64,000 bases of DNA from Rhizobium freirei PRF 81 (lineage in GTDB: Bacteria > Pseudomonadota > Alphaproteobacteria > Rhizobiales > Rhizobiaceae), in contig NZ_AQHN01000056.1 of NCBI RefSeq assembly GCF_000359745.1, forward strand, positions 124,001 through 188,000. Reading direction: 5' to 3'. Both the position numbers and the translations under genes were made by a program. This document shows positions 1 through 9,183 of the stretch, piece by piece. Position 1 is the stretch's first letter, and each line of letters starts with the position of its first letter. The notes under the pieces were generated by a model. That model ran no database searches and was not told the origin of the DNA. It worked only from the letters and a program-made list of their open reading frames with translations.

Positions 1-1626
1 ATTCTTCGACTGCGAGACGGAATGACCGAGGAACACTTCCTGCTGGTTCTCGCCATAGGCGACCTGTCCGAGCTCGTCGGAGAAGCCCCACTGGGTCACC
101 ATCGCGCGGGCAAGCTTGGTCGCCTGCTCGATGTCGGAGGATGCGCCGGAGGTGATGTTTTCCTTGCCGAAGGTCAGCTCTTCGGCGACGCGGCCGCCCA
201 TCATGATGCAGAGGCGCGACACCATCCACTTGTAGCTCATCGAGTAGCGATCGCCCTCGGGGAGCTGCATGACCATGCCGAGCGCACGACCGCGCGGAAT
301 GATGGTCGCCTTGTGCAGCGGATCAGCGAGATCGACATAGAGCGCCGTGATCGCATGGCCAGCCTCGTGGTAGGCGGTGAGCTTCTTTTCCGCTTCGGTC
401 ATCGCCGAAGAACGGCGCTCGGCGCCCATCATGATCTTGTCCTTGGCGTCTTCGAATTCCTGCATCGTCACCAGGCGCTTGTTGCGGCGGGCAGCCATGA
501 GGGCAGCTTCGTTGACAAGGTTCATCAGATCTGCACCTGAGAAACCGGGTGTGCCGCGAGCGAGCGTCTTCAGATCGACATTCGGAGCGAGCGGAACGTT
601 GCGGGCATGGACCTTGAGGATGCGCTCGCGGCCGACGATATCCGGGTTCGGCACCACGACCTGGCGGTCGAAACGGCCCGGACGCAGCAGCGCAGGGTCG
701 AGAACGTCGGGACGGTTGGTGGCCGCGATCAGGATGATGCCTTCATTGGCCTCGAAACCGTCCATTTCGACCAGCAACTGGTTCAGCGTCTGTTCGCGCT
801 CGTCGTTACCGCCGCCGAGACCGGCGCCACGATGGCGACCGACGGCATCGATTTCGTCGATGAAGATGATGCAAGGCGCATTCTTCTTGGCCTGCTCGAA
901 CATGTCGCGGACGCGGCTTGCGCCGACGCCGACGAACATTTCAACGAAGTCGGAACCGGAAATGGTGAAGAACGGCACGTTAGCTTCGCCGGCGATGGCG
1001 CGCGCCAGAAGCGTCTTACCCGTACCGGGAGGTCCCACAAGCAGAACGCCGCGCGGGATGCGACCGCCGAGACGCTGGAACTTCTGCGGATCGCGCAGGA
1101 ATTCAACGATTTCCTCCAGATCCTGTTTGGCTTCGTCGACACCTGCGACGTCCTCGAACGTGACGCGGCCATGCGCTTCCGTCAGAAGCTTGGCCTTGGA
1201 CTTGCCGAAGCCCATCGCACCGCGCGAGCCGCCCTGCATCTGCCGCATGAAGAACAGCCAGACACCGAGGATCAGTAGCATCGGCAGCAGCGTGCCGAGA
1301 TAGCTCAGGAAGCTCGACGAACCATCCGATTCGGGACGGCCGACAATGTTGACGTTCTTGTTCTGCAGGCGTTCAAGCAAGCTGTCATCCACGACCGGAG
1401 CATAGGTCTGGAAGGGTGTTCCATTTTCCACATAGCTGCCGACGACGCGATTGCCGGTGACGGTAACGTCACGGACGCGTCCGGAATCAACTTCCCGAAG
1501 GAACTGCGAATAAGGTATTTCCCTGGAGCCTGTTTGTGCCGGCGCGTTCTGAAACATACTGAACAGAGCAATCAACAGCAGAGCTATGATTGCCCACAGA
1601 GCGAAATTACGAAAATTAGGGTTCAT
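1..1626 (-). CDS. ftsH: ATP-dependent zinc metalloprotease FtsH (3' end outside window)
   Basis: Membrane-anchored AAA+ protease that degrades unassembled membrane proteins and short-lived regulators. The start at 1626 gives [22 protein letters not shown], a first membrane helix typical of rhizobial FtsH. The Walker A motif GPPGTGKT has its Lys near residue 204, and the zinc-binding HEAGH is at residues 420-424. About 542 residues are visible; the C-terminal ~100 residues lie beyond base 1. It is the last gene of the tol-pal-tilS-ftsH run, 116 nt after tilS. The frame is intact throughout the window, so the truncation is only the window edge. Confidence 0.97.
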   Translation of the reverse strand, partial: MNPNFRNFALWAIIALLLIALFSMFQNAPAQTGSREIPYSQFLREVDSGRVRDVTVTGNRVVGSYVENGTPFQTYAPVVDDSLLERLQNKNVNIVGRPESDGSSSFLSYLGTLLPMLLILGVWLFFMRQMQGGSRGAMGFGKSKAKLLTEAHGRVTFEDVAGVDEAKQDLEEIVEFLRDPQKFQRLGGRIPRGVLLVGPPGTGKTLLARAIAGEANVPFFTISGSDFVEMFVGVGASRVRDMFEQAKKNAPCIIFIDEIDAVGRHRGAGLGGGNDEREQTLNQLLVEMDGFEANEGIILIAATNRPDVLDPALLRPGRFDRQVVVPNPDIVGRERILKVHARNVPLAPNVDLKTLARGTPGFSGADLMNLVNEAALMAARRNKRLVTMQEFEDAKDKIMMGAERRSSAMTEAEKKLTAYHEAGHAITALYVDLADPLHKATIIPRGRALGMVMQLPEGDRYSMSYKWMVSRLCIMMGGRVAEELTFGKENITSGASSDIEQATKLARAMVTQWGFSDELGQVAYGENQQEVFLGHSVSQSKN

Positions 1627-1742
1627 CGAACTCCCCAGCACTGAAACTTCCGGCGCAAAGCGACGGCATTACTTGATCTCTAACATAGGGTTGCGCCAAG
1701 CCGTTGCCAAGGCAAACCGCGTCGGCGCATGCCTTTTTCCGT

Positions 1743-3074
1743 CTATATGACCGAAAGCGGCAGCCGCCTATAGGCTTGACGGCCAAAAGCGATCGAAAGC
1801 CGATCCGCAAAGATGAGGTCGAATCGTGTCAAAAAGCGGTCGAAGGGTGCAAGATAGGGTACGACCGCCACAGTTGGCGCCACGCCGGCCTCCTCCGGTA
1901 CAATCAGAGGCAGGGCAGCCCGAGCCCGCCGCACTGCCGCCCGCGGCAAATTCGGCGGAAAAATCAGTGCACTATCCGCACCGGCCGCTTGGACGCAGAT
2001 CGTTGACCGGCCCCGATTGGTCACCTCAAAACGGCGATCCCAAATGCCGCCGGCACCTGGCGCCAGAGCCAGCGGCTTGATGTTGCGGCTTTCCCGCATG
2101 AGGCAAAGCGTCTCACGGCGCAGGTCGAAGACCACTCCGCCTGCGGTGCGGCGTCCCGGCAGCCCTTTGTTCACGAAATCGAGAATGCGTTCCATCTGCT
2201 GGCGGCCAGGCCCATAGGCGTCCCCACCGAAGGCGGCCGTAAGATAAGAGAGGGCATAGGCGAAAACCTCAGCATCGGCGGATAGGCCAGCCCGGTCGAT
2301 GACGCAGAGCGCATCGGCATGAATGGTCACATGCTCGTCCAGCCACAACGCCGCCTTGCCGGAAAGCAGGGCGCGATTCGCACCGCCATCTGCGGGAGGA
2401 GCAGCAATCGGGTCCTCCGCCAGGCGCATGCGTGTCCGCACGCGTTCGTAGCGGATATCCTCATTGCTGGGGTCGTCGAGCCAGGAGACGCCATGCCTTT
2501 CGAGATAAGCCCGAATATCCATGCGCCGGCAGGCCAGAAACGGCCTGACGATCCAGATGCGGCGATCGAACAGCATTGCATCGGCGATGCCTGTGCGGGT
2601 TTCATCGCCGCCCCCGCTTCGACGCTGCGCGCGCATGACGATCGTTTCGCGCTGATCGTCGGCCGTGTGGGCGGTGACGATCAGATCGGCCGAAATTTCG
2701 CAGGCGAGATCGGCGAGCAGTTCGTAGCGCGCCTCGCGGGCAGCCGCCATGATGCCGCTCTTCGGCTTTTCGCCTTCCCAGCGACGGATGAAATGAGGAA
2801 TGCCGCGCACGGCGCAGACTGCGGCGACCTCTCGCGCCTCGTCGGCGCCAGCAGCGCGCAAACCATGATCGATGGTCGCGGCGGAAAGGGTAATATCGGG
2901 ATGGGGAAAGGATTTCAGTTGCTCGGCCAGCGCGATCAGCAGCCCGGTGGAATCGCTGCCGCCGGAAATGGCGACCAGAATATGAGCAGGCTTTGCAAGC
3001 GAATGGAGAAACTCGGCTGCGGCGACTTCGGGCGCGAGGGCTGTGGCTGCCCCGGTCACAGCGACGTCAGACAT
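1743..3074 (-). CDS. tilS: tRNA(Ile)-lysidine synthetase TilS
   Basis: Cytosolic N-type ATP pyrophosphatase that converts C34 of the tRNA(Ile) CAU anticodon to lysidine, so that AUA is read as Ile. The PP-loop SGGSDS is at residues 37-42, followed by the TIDHGLR and TAHTADDQ segments typical of the TilS catalytic domain. The 443 aa length suits a rhizobial TilS with a C-terminal substrate-binding extension. It follows cpoB after only 5 nt and precedes ftsH, the common tilS-ftsH pairing, so it is probably co-transcribed. Long plus-strand frames over this gene are shadows. Confidence 0.95.
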   Translation of the reverse strand: MSDVAVTGAATALAPEVAAAEFLHSLAKPAHILVAISGGSDSTGLLIALAEQLKSFPHPDITLSAATIDHGLRAAGADEAREVAAVCAVRGIPHFIRRWEGEKPKSGIMAAAREARYELLADLACEISADLIVTAHTADDQRETIVMRAQRRSGGGDETRTGIADAMLFDRRIWIVRPFLACRRMDIRAYLERHGVSWLDDPSNEDIRYERVRTRMRLAEDPIAAPPADGGANRALLSGKAALWLDEHVTIHADALCVIDRAGLSADAEVFAYALSYLTAAFGGDAYGPGRQQMERILDFVNKGLPGRRTAGGVVFDLRRETLCLMRESRNIKPLALAPGAGGIWDRRFEVTNRGRSTICVQAAGADSALIFPPNLPRAAVRRARAALPLIVPEEAGVAPTVAVVPYLAPFDRFLTRFDLIFADRLSIAFGRQAYRRLPLSVI

Positions 3075-3079
3075 GGCAA

Positions 3080-4090
3080 TCAGCAGGCAAGCCGCTTCTG
3101 CTCGCTTGCGACCTTGCTGGTAACGGCCTTGGAGGCCTTCGGATAGCGCTTACCCACTTCGCGAAGCGTGGCGCAGGCGGTGTCCTTATTGTCGAGCGCG
3201 GCAAGCGACATGCCGAGCTTCAGAAGCATTTCAGGGGCCTTTTCCGACGTGCTGTACTTCTGATGTGCATTCAGAAAGGTCTTGGCCGCTTCATTATACT
3301 TGCCCTGAGAATAGAGCGCTTCGCCGAGCCAGAAATTCGCATCCGCGGACCGCGAGCTGCTTGGGTAGCTGTCGATATACTGGCGGAACTCTCGTTCGGC
3401 GACACCATAATCGCCGGACAGGACGTGGCCGTAAGCGGCCTTGTATTGATCGTTTTCGTTGCCGAGCGAGGCCGTCTGCGTCCCCGAGCCTGCGCTCGGC
3501 GGCGCGCCGGAACCGTTATCGGTCCCGGTATTCGAACTGCCGACTTGGCCGCCGTTCTGATCGAACTGGATCGAGCCGAGCTGGGACGGCGGCTTGCCGG
3601 TGCCGGCACCCCGCGGGGAAGCCGTATTGCCGTTCTGAGAGTCGCTTATGACGTTGGCAACGTCATCCTGCTTGCCGCCGGTGCCCTGAGCCGGCACATC
3701 GGCCTCGCTCTTCTTCATCGCGCCGCCGGCCGGCGCACTGCCGCCACGCTTCTCGATCTGCTGGAAGCGGAACTCGTTGTCTTCCTGCGCCTTGCGGATC
3801 TGTTCCTGCATTTGCAGCAACTGATAGCTCATTTCCTCGACGCGGCCGTTCAACTGGCGCAGCTGGTCCTCGAGCCGCTGCAGGCGAACCTCGGCATCGC
3901 TGCTCTGAACTTTGACGACCGGAGCGCCGCCATACTGGGCTTGTCTCTGATACGCGCTGTTGGGCGCCGACTGCGCGGAGGTGTCGCGGCCTCCCAGGTG
4001 GATTCCAAACAGCGACATGGCAGAGGCATCGCGCTCACTACCTGCAAAAGCAGCGAGACAAAGCATGCTCGCCACAACAAGTTTTTTCAT
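3080..4090 (-). CDS. cpoB: Tol-Pal accessory protein CpoB (YbgF)
   Basis: Periplasmic partner of the Tol-Pal machine; in E. coli CpoB coordinates septal peptidoglycan synthesis with outer-membrane constriction. A signal peptide is visible (MKKLVVASMLCLAAFAG, cut near DASA), then a coiled coil at roughly residues 50-105 (LEDQLRQLNGRVEEM...QEQIRKAQEDN), a Gly/Ser/Pro-rich linker at about 110-215, and a C-terminal tetratricopeptide domain (YGVAEREFRQYIDSYP, FWLGEALYSQGKYNEAA). It is 3' of pal, as in most Proteobacteria, but separated from it by a terminator-like hairpin. Confidence 0.93.
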   Translation of the reverse strand: MKKLVVASMLCLAAFAGSERDASAMSLFGIHLGGRDTSAQSAPNSAYQRQAQYGGAPVVKVQSSDAEVRLQRLEDQLRQLNGRVEEMSYQLLQMQEQIRKAQEDNEFRFQQIEKRGGSAPAGGAMKKSEADVPAQGTGGKQDDVANVISDSQNGNTASPRGAGTGKPPSQLGSIQFDQNGGQVGSSNTGTDNGSGAPPSAGSGTQTASLGNENDQYKAAYGHVLSGDYGVAEREFRQYIDSYPSSSRSADANFWLGEALYSQGKYNEAAKTFLNAHQKYSTSEKAPEMLLKLGMSLAALDNKDTACATLREVGKRYPKASKAVTSKVASEQKRLAC

Positions 4091-4191
4091 ATGGATCGTC
4101 CTGTCTCATTGATTCTTCGGGCCAGGGGCTCGAACAGGAGATTTTTACAATTGCTCTCAAAAAGCAACGGAGTTCGGCCAAAGTGTGGTCA

Positions 4192-4228
4192 AAAAAACAA
4201 AGGCGACCCTGAGGCCGCCTTTATCATC
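4192..4228 (-). terminator. Rho-independent terminator after pal
   Basis: Read on the minus strand, the arms AAAGGCGGCC and GGTCGCCTTT flank a TCAG loop and are followed by GTTTTTTTG. It lies 21 nt past the pal stop and about 100 nt before cpoB. It may partly uncouple cpoB-tilS-ftsH from the upstream tol-pal transcript. Confidence 0.8.
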
Positions 4229-4248
4229 TGGACTGGCCGTTTGACCGA

Positions 4249-4782
4249 TCAGGAACCGGCGCCGTTCAGCACGGTGACGGCGCGGCGGTTCTGCGACCAG
4301 CAGGAAATATCGTCGCAGGTGGCGACCGGACGTTCCTTGCCGTAGGAAATCGTCTTCATGCGCTTGGCCGGAACGCCGCGCGAAGCGAGGTAATCGCGGG
4401 TGGCAGCCGCACGACGGGCACCGAGCGCCAGGTTGTATTCGCGCGTGCCGCGTTCGTCTGCATGGCCTTCGACGGTGATTGCATAGTTCGGATAGCGAGC
4501 CAGCCACTGGGCCTGGCGATCGAGCGTCTGCGCAGCATCGGTACGGATCGAGGTGCTGTCGGTGTCGAAGAAGATGCGGTCACCAACATTGACCGTGAAG
4601 TCCTGCGGCGAACCCGGAGCAGCATTGCCGGCACCATTCAGGCCAAGACCGTTGGCATCGTTCGGCAGACCCTTCTTGGAGGCGCAGCCGGCCAGAGAAA
4701 GGCCAACGAAAAGCGCGATCATGATCGGGTTGCGGGCGAGGTTCTGCATATGGCCAACGGCCGGGGTAGCGATGCGGCTCAT
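4249..4782 (-). CDS. pal: Peptidoglycan-associated lipoprotein Pal
   Basis: Outer-membrane lipoprotein that binds peptidoglycan and cycles with TolB during constriction. The start at 4782 is chosen because AAGGAGA lies 8 nt upstream; an internal ATG at 4749 (MQNLARN) has no such site. The signal peptide ends in the lipobox LAGC (Cys33). The C-terminal OmpA-like domain contains the peptidoglycan-binding region VEGHADERGTREYNLALG. The 177 aa length is usual. It lies 152 nt downstream of tolB, and that gap carries two ATTAACC direct repeats. Confidence 0.96.
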   Translation of the reverse strand: MSRIATPAVGHMQNLARNPIMIALFVGLSLAGCASKKGLPNDANGLGLNGAGNAAPGSPQDFTVNVGDRIFFDTDSTSIRTDAAQTLDRQAQWLARYPNYAITVEGHADERGTREYNLALGARRAAATRDYLASRGVPAKRMKTISYGKERPVATCDDISCWSQNRRAVTVLNGAGS

Positions 4783-4836
4783 GGCCGGTCTCTCCTTAAG
4801 TCTCTATCAGGGTTGCCAGACTGTAACCGGGTTCGG

Positions 4837-4864
4837 TTAATCCAATTCCAACGACTATGGTTAA
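4837..4864 (-). promoter_or_regulatory. ATTAACC direct repeats upstream of pal (CtrA-like half-sites)
   Basis: On the minus strand the tolB-pal gap contains TTAACCAT (plus positions 4857-4864) and TTAACCG (about 4834-4840), 24 bp apart in the same orientation as pal. TTAACCAT is a known half-site motif for the cell-cycle regulator CtrA in alphaproteobacteria. Spacing differs from the canonical TTAA-N7-TTAA, so binding is only a possibility. Confidence 0.35.
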
Positions 4865-4934
4865 TGATGTCCTAAAATTGTCCGGAAAAGGTCCAGTCAC
4901 AGGACTTTGCGGCGATAAAGTGGCAGTCCCTTCA

Positions 4935-6260
4935 CTACTCGAGAAGCGGCGACCATGCCGGGTCGGAAGCAAAGCCCGGCGTCGGGATTTTCTGCTCGTT
5001 ATATCCGGTCAGGTCGATGGAGAAGAGCTGCGGGCCACCGGAGCCGGCCGGCTGGCGGAAGAACATGATGACGCGGCCGTTCGGAGCCCAGGTCGGACCT
5101 TCGTTGTGGAAGCCGGTCGTCAGCAGGCGCTCGCCGGAACCATCCGTCTTCATCACGCCGATGGAGAAACTGCCACCGGACTGCTTGGTGAAGGCGATGA
5201 GATCGCCGCGCGGCGACCAGACCGGCGTGGAATAGGAGCCGTCGCCGAAAGAGACGCGGCGCTGGTTGGAACCATCCGCATTCATCACATAGATCTGCGG
5301 CTTGCCGCCACGGTCGCTTTCAAAGGCGATCTGCCGGCCGTCAGGCGAGTAGGACGGCGAAGTATCGATCGCACCCGTCGAGGTCAGACGCGTGGTCGTG
5401 CGCGAGCGCAGGTCCATCGTGTAGATATTGGCGTTGCCTTCCTGCTGAAGGCTCATGATCACACGCTGGCCATCCGGCGAGAAGCGCGGCGAGAAGGTCA
5501 TGCCGGGGAAGTTGCCGACCAGCTCGCGCTGACCCGTCTGCAGCTGCAGCAGATAAACGCGCGGCTGCTGATTGGCGAAGGACATGTAGGTCACTTCCTG
5601 CCGGTTCGGCGAGAAGCGCGGCGTCAGCACGAGGTCGCTGCCGTCGGTCAGCATGCGCACATTGGCACCGTCCTGATCCATGATGCCGAGCTGCGTCTTG
5701 CGGGCCGTCTTCGGGCCGCTTTCAGCAACGAAGACGACGCGGGTATCGAAGTAGCCCTTCTCGCCGGTGATCTTCTGATAGATCGCATCAGCAATGATAT
5801 GGGCGACACGGCGCCAGTTATCGGGCTGGGCATAAAACTGCTGGCCGACCATCTGGCTGTTGCCGAACGTATCCCACAGGCGGAATTCGGCGCGAAGACG
5901 GCCGCCTTCCTGCGTCACGCGGCCGGTGACCAGCGCCTGCGCGTTGATCGCTGTCCAATCCGGGAAGCGCGGCGTCGAATCCGGATTGCTGATCTTCTCG
6001 ATGAAGGCCTGCTTGTTGATCGGTGCGAACAGGCCGGAACGCTGGAGGTCGGCGGCGATCACGCTCGAGATCTGCGGGCCGAGGCTGTCATTCGACAGAA
6101 GATCGGTGATCGCGATCGGCATGGGCTGAACATTGCCCTTGTTGATGTTGAGCTCGACCACGGCATAGGCCGGAGTGGCGAGGGCTGCCGTCAAGCCTGC
6201 CAGCACCAGCAGGAGACGAACGAGGGAGTTTCTGATCATATGTGCCAAGCCTTTCAGCAT
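4935..6260 (-). CDS. tolB: Tol-Pal system beta-propeller protein TolB
   Basis: Periplasmic protein that binds Pal and is recycled by TolA. It has a signal peptide ([33 protein letters not shown]), an N-terminal alpha/beta domain (about 35-170), then WD40-like propeller repeats with recurring FSPDGQ / YSPDGR / WSPRGD / WAPNGR blades between about 205 and 430. The length of 441 aa is normal. The ORF end of the upstream TolA-like gene touches its start codon (1 base shared), suggesting translational coupling. An internal Met9 (MIRNSL) is an alternative start. Confidence 0.96.
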   Translation of the reverse strand: MLKGLAHMIRNSLVRLLLVLAGLTAALATPAYAVVELNINKGNVQPMPIAITDLLSNDSLGPQISSVIAADLQRSGLFAPINKQAFIEKISNPDSTPRFPDWTAINAQALVTGRVTQEGGRLRAEFRLWDTFGNSQMVGQQFYAQPDNWRRVAHIIADAIYQKITGEKGYFDTRVVFVAESGPKTARKTQLGIMDQDGANVRMLTDGSDLVLTPRFSPNRQEVTYMSFANQQPRVYLLQLQTGQRELVGNFPGMTFSPRFSPDGQRVIMSLQQEGNANIYTMDLRSRTTTRLTSTGAIDTSPSYSPDGRQIAFESDRGGKPQIYVMNADGSNQRRVSFGDGSYSTPVWSPRGDLIAFTKQSGGSFSIGVMKTDGSGERLLTTGFHNEGPTWAPNGRVIMFFRQPAGSGGPQLFSIDLTGYNEQKIPTPGFASDPAWSPLLE

Positions 6261-6703
6261 TAAAGCGCCATGTCGCCGGGTTCGAAGTTCAGGATGACTT
6301 CGACCGAACGAGTTTCATTATCGAATTGAGTCTGCGGCAGATCCTTGAAAGGTGCCGCCCGAAGGACGGCGCGAACTGCACTTGCCGCAACAGCAGTCTG
6401 CGTCTCTTTGGGGCCGCCCTTTGCGGTGACTTCAGGCTCTCCCGAAATCCGTCCGCCGCGATCAAGTCTGATGCGAATCCGAACGTGAACATTCTTCACG
6501 CCAGCCAGACCCGGAGTGAGGTTCCAGTACTTAGCGACTTTCTCGCGAACACTTTCCGCAGCCGCGCGCTCAAGAGGGTGCACGCCTGTTGCGTTCACGG
6601 GCCGCGCTGACAAGAAACCGGCCAGCGTAATCCCAAAGGCCATAAGCAAACTCAGGCCGAAGCGGGAACAGTGTTTCGTCGAAAGCTGTACTCCCCGCAT
6701 CAC
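6260..6703 (-). CDS. Secreted TolA C-terminal-domain-like protein between tolA and tolB
   Basis: A 147-residue protein with a signal-like N-terminus (hydrophobic stretch about 15-31, cut near VNA) followed by one domain that matches the end of the neighbouring Tol[13 protein letters not shown] here parallels KNWNVVPGMEGA in TolA, and both end FEPGDMAL / FDPRDLGL. It lacks the proline-rich stalk; the hydrophobic N-terminus could alternatively be a membrane anchor. Its start overlaps the tolA stop by 4 nt (ATGA) and its stop touches the tolB start, so it is part of the operon. Probably a tandem duplication of the TolA domain III. Function unknown; it could bind TolB or compete with TolA. Confidence 0.85.
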   Translation of the reverse strand: MMRGVQLSTKHCSRFGLSLLMAFGITLAGFLSARPVNATGVHPLERAAAESVREKVAKYWNLTPGLAGVKNVHVRIRIRLDRGGRISGEPEVTAKGGPKETQTAVAASAVRAVLRAAPFKDLPQTQFDNETRSVEVILNFEPGDMAL

Positions 6704-7965
6704 AACCCAAGGTCCCTAGGATCGAAGTTGAGCACCAATTCGTTCCAGCCATCTGCGCCGTCATACTTGTCCGGTGGCAACAGCCCTCCGCCGTTTACTT
6801 CCTTCTGCAAATCGGTTCGGCTTTTCAGCACCGCACGCTCAGCCGCGCCCCTTAGGGCTTCCTGTGTCGTGGCCGGCCCGCCGCTGACGGCGACCTCCGG
6901 TGCACCAACAATCTGACCTGACTTGTCAAGACGAACATGAACTTTGATCTTTACATCGCTCGCCCCTTCCATGCCGGGGACGACATTCCAGTTCTTGGCG
7001 ATCAGATCGCGCAAACCGTCCTTTTGGCTCTGGCTGAGCTTGCCGCCGCCGAGCGATTTCATGCCGCCGCGCGAGGCGACCTGCGTATCAGCGCCGGCGG
7101 AGGCCTGCTGGGACGAGCGCTTCGCACCGCCCTTCGACGATGTGTTGTTCAGCATCGCCGAGATTTGATCCTCATTGAAATCGCTCGGAGTCGACTTGGC
7201 TCCTTTGGCGGACTCGCGCTTCTTATCTGCGTCTTTTTTACCATCATCAGCGGACTTTTCCTTGCTGATGCTCTGAGTCGCGGTCTTGTCCGTCGGCTTA
7301 GCGGCGGCCACTTTGGGCTCCGGCTTCGTCTGGGGCGTGGTCTCTGGCTTTGGCTCAACAACTTTCGGCGGCGTCGGCTGCGGCTTTATGTCCGGTACGG
7401 GAACATTGTTCGGCAGCTGGATCTCGGCCTGCTGCGTCGGCTGTTCGGTCGGCGGCGGTGTCGGTGTCGGCGTCGCATCGGCCTTCGGTGTCGGCGGCGT
7501 CGGATCAGCCTTCGGCGTCGGAGTGGGCGTCACATCCGGCTTCTGCTGCGGGATGGCCGCCACTTCTTTCGGCGCAGCCTCTGTTTCCTGCTGCTCGATT
7601 GTCTTGGCGTCGTTCGGCCGCGGATCGTCCTGCGGAACGGGCGCATCCACCTTCTTCGGCGCCAGGGCCGCTGTGTCGCTCTCCGGTCGTTGAGTCGGCA
7701 CGACCGGGTTCTTGATATCGACTTTGTTCTCGCCGACATTCTGAGCGTTGGCGACCTGGTCCTGCTTCGTGGTCTGCTTGCGCGAGACGTGATCCGTCAC
7801 CGGCGCCTTCTTCTCACCCTGCTGGAGCTGGTCTGCCGTGACGATATCGACATCCATCGCCGTGCTTTCCGGCGTCTCCAGAGGCGCCGGCGCGCTCAGC
7901 GTCACCATGGCGCCGATCAGCACCAGGATGTGAAAAACCGCAGATGTGGCAAGACTGCGCTTCAT
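6700..7965 (-). CDS. tolA: Cell envelope protein TolA
   Basis: Inner-membrane protein that spans the periplasm and transmits proton-motive force from TolQR to TolB-Pal. One N-terminal helix (residues ~5-24, SLATSAVFHILVLIGAMVTL) contains the SxxxH pattern used to contact TolQ/TolR. A long Lys/Pro/Thr-rich stalk follows, with PTPTPK-type runs around residues 150-190, then a C-terminal TolA/TonB-like domain at about 305-421. The 421 aa length is ordinary. It starts 9 nt after the tolR stop. The GC-rich repeat seen in the DNA near 7430-7560 encodes the proline stalk. Confidence 0.95.
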   Translation of the reverse strand: MKRSLATSAVFHILVLIGAMVTLSAPAPLETPESTAMDVDIVTADQLQQGEKKAPVTDHVSRKQTTKQDQVANAQNVGENKVDIKNPVVPTQRPESDTAALAPKKVDAPVPQDDPRPNDAKTIEQQETEAAPKEVAAIPQQKPDVTPTPTPKADPTPPTPKADATPTPTPPPTEQPTQQAEIQLPNNVPVPDIKPQPTPPKVVEPKPETTPQTKPEPKVAAAKPTDKTATQSISKEKSADDGKKDADKKRESAKGAKSTPSDFNEDQISAMLNNTSSKGGAKRSSQQASAGADTQVASRGGMKSLGGGKLSQSQKDGLRDLIAKNWNVVPGMEGASDVKIKVHVRLDKSGQIVGAPEVAVSGGPATTQEALRGAAERAVLKSRTDLQKEVNGGGLLPPDKYDGADGWNELVLNFDPRDLGL

Positions 7966-7974
7966 GGCGATCCG

Positions 7975-8433
7975 TCAGTGATCCGTTATCTGCTGCGTGA
8001 CCAGACCGATATTCTTGTAACCGGCCTCCTGGATGCGCGACATGACGTCGGCGATCACGCCATAGGGCGCCTTGCCGTCACCGCGCACGAAAATGCGCTC
8101 GTTGTAGCCAGTGGTCGCGATCGCCTTCAGCTTGGCGGCGATCTCGGTCACGTTGATCTGCGTTTCCTGCAGGAAGACCTGACCGTCGGACTTGATCGAA
8201 ATGGTGATGGGCTGGGTCTGGGCGTTGAGCGCGCCTGCCTGCGTCTGCGGCAGGTCGATCGGCACGCCCGACGTCATCATCGGCGCCGCGACCATGAAGA
8301 TGATCAGCAGAACGAGCATGACGTCGACCAGCGGCGTCACGTTGATATCGGCGATCGGGCCGCCTCGGCCTCCGCCACGACGACCGCCCCGGCGGCCGCC
8401 GCCACCGCCCTTGCCTCCAACAGACATTGCCAT
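7975..8433 (-). CDS. tolR: Proton-channel subunit TolR (ExbD family)
   Basis: Inner-membrane partner of TolQ; the pair uses proton flow to energise TolA. The single membrane helix PLVDVMLVLLIIFMVAAPMM carries Asp37, the conserved proton-path residue of TolR/ExbD/MotB proteins. The N-terminal cytosolic tail is strikingly Gly/Arg-rich (GGKGGGGGRRGGRRGGGRGG), more so than in enteric TolR. A C-terminal periplasmic domain follows. Length 152 aa. It starts 27 nt after tolQ. Confidence 0.96.
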   Translation of the reverse strand: MAMSVGGKGGGGGRRGGRRGGGRGGPIADINVTPLVDVMLVLLIIFMVAAPMMTSGVPIDLPQTQAGALNAQTQPITISIKSDGQVFLQETQINVTEIAAKLKAIATTGYNERIFVRGDGKAPYGVIADVMSRIQEAGYKNIGLVTQQITDH

Positions 8434-8460
8434 GTGAGCTACTCCGGTTCCGTCCGCTGT

Positions 8461-9183
8461 TTACTGCGCCGCCTGACGCGGCTGCAGCTTCTCGTCGATC
8501 TGGCGCGAAAGAATGGCGGAGAATTCGTCCGCAAAACCTTCCATACGCGCCGAAAGCTTGCCGGCATCGCCAGAGAATTTGTTGTAGGCGATAACGGCGG
8601 GAATAGCCGCGACCAGACCGATGGCGGTCGCCAGCAGCGCTTCGGCGATACCCGGCGCGACGACCGCAAGGTTGGTCGACTTCGAACCGGCGATGGCCTG
8701 GAACGAGGTCATGATACCGACGACCGTACCGAACAGACCGATGAACGGACCGGCGGAGCCGATGGTCGCGAGCGATGCTAGGCGGGCGGTCAGATGTTCC
8801 GACTCACGCGCCAGAGTGACGTCCATGGCGCGATCGATACGCATCTGCAGACCGATCGGCGAACGAGCGCCGCGCTCGAACGACTTCTTCCATTCCCGCA
8901 TCGCCGAGACGAAAATGGCGCTGAGGCCCGTATTGTTGCGCTCCGAAAGCGTGCGGTAAAGTTCTTCGAGCGACTGGCCGGACCAGAAGACCTGCTCGAA
9001 TTGATCGAATTGCCGGCGTGCCCGCGCATAGCTCAAATACTTGTCTATGACGATCGCCCAAGTCCATACGGACGCGGCCAAAAGGCCGATCATGACGAGC
9101 TTGACCACCAGGCCCGCCTGCATGAAGAGCGACCAGAGCGTGATGTCCGGTGTGGTGGCCGCTGCCAATGCTACTTGTTCCAT
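8461..9183 (-). CDS. tolQ: Proton-channel subunit TolQ (ExbB/MotA family)
   Basis: Polytopic inner-membrane protein forming the channel with TolR. Three membrane segments are visible: about 20-43 (MQAGLVVKLVMIGLLAASVWTW), 140-165 (IGSAGPFIGLFGTVVGIMTSF) and 180-203 (AEALLATAIGLVAAIPAVIAY). The GPFIGLFGTVVGI motif is the TolQ/ExbB channel signature. First gene of tolQRA-tolB-pal, with a 415 nt upstream region holding a sigma70-type promoter. Length 240 aa. Confidence 0.97.
   Translation of the reverse strand: MEQVALAAATTPDITLWSLFMQAGLVVKLVMIGLLAASVWTWAIVIDKYLSYARARRQFDQFEQVFWSGQSLEELYRTLSERNNTGLSAIFVSAMREWKKSFERGARSPIGLQMRIDRAMDVTLARESEHLTARLASLATIGSAGPFIGLFGTVVGIMTSFQAIAGSKSTNLAVVAPGIAEALLATAIGLVAAIPAVIAYNKFSGDAGKLSARMEGFADEFSAILSRQIDEKLQPRQAAQ

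Noticed and set aside
7430..7560. A tandem DNA repeat in tolA
   Set aside because: It is the coding sequence of the Pro/Thr-rich stalk, not an independent element.
6937..8781. A 614-residue open frame antisense to tolA, tolR and tolQ
   Set aside because: It is a GC-bias shadow: no ribosome-binding site, Arg/His-rich composition, and the opposite strand encodes well-supported Tol proteins.
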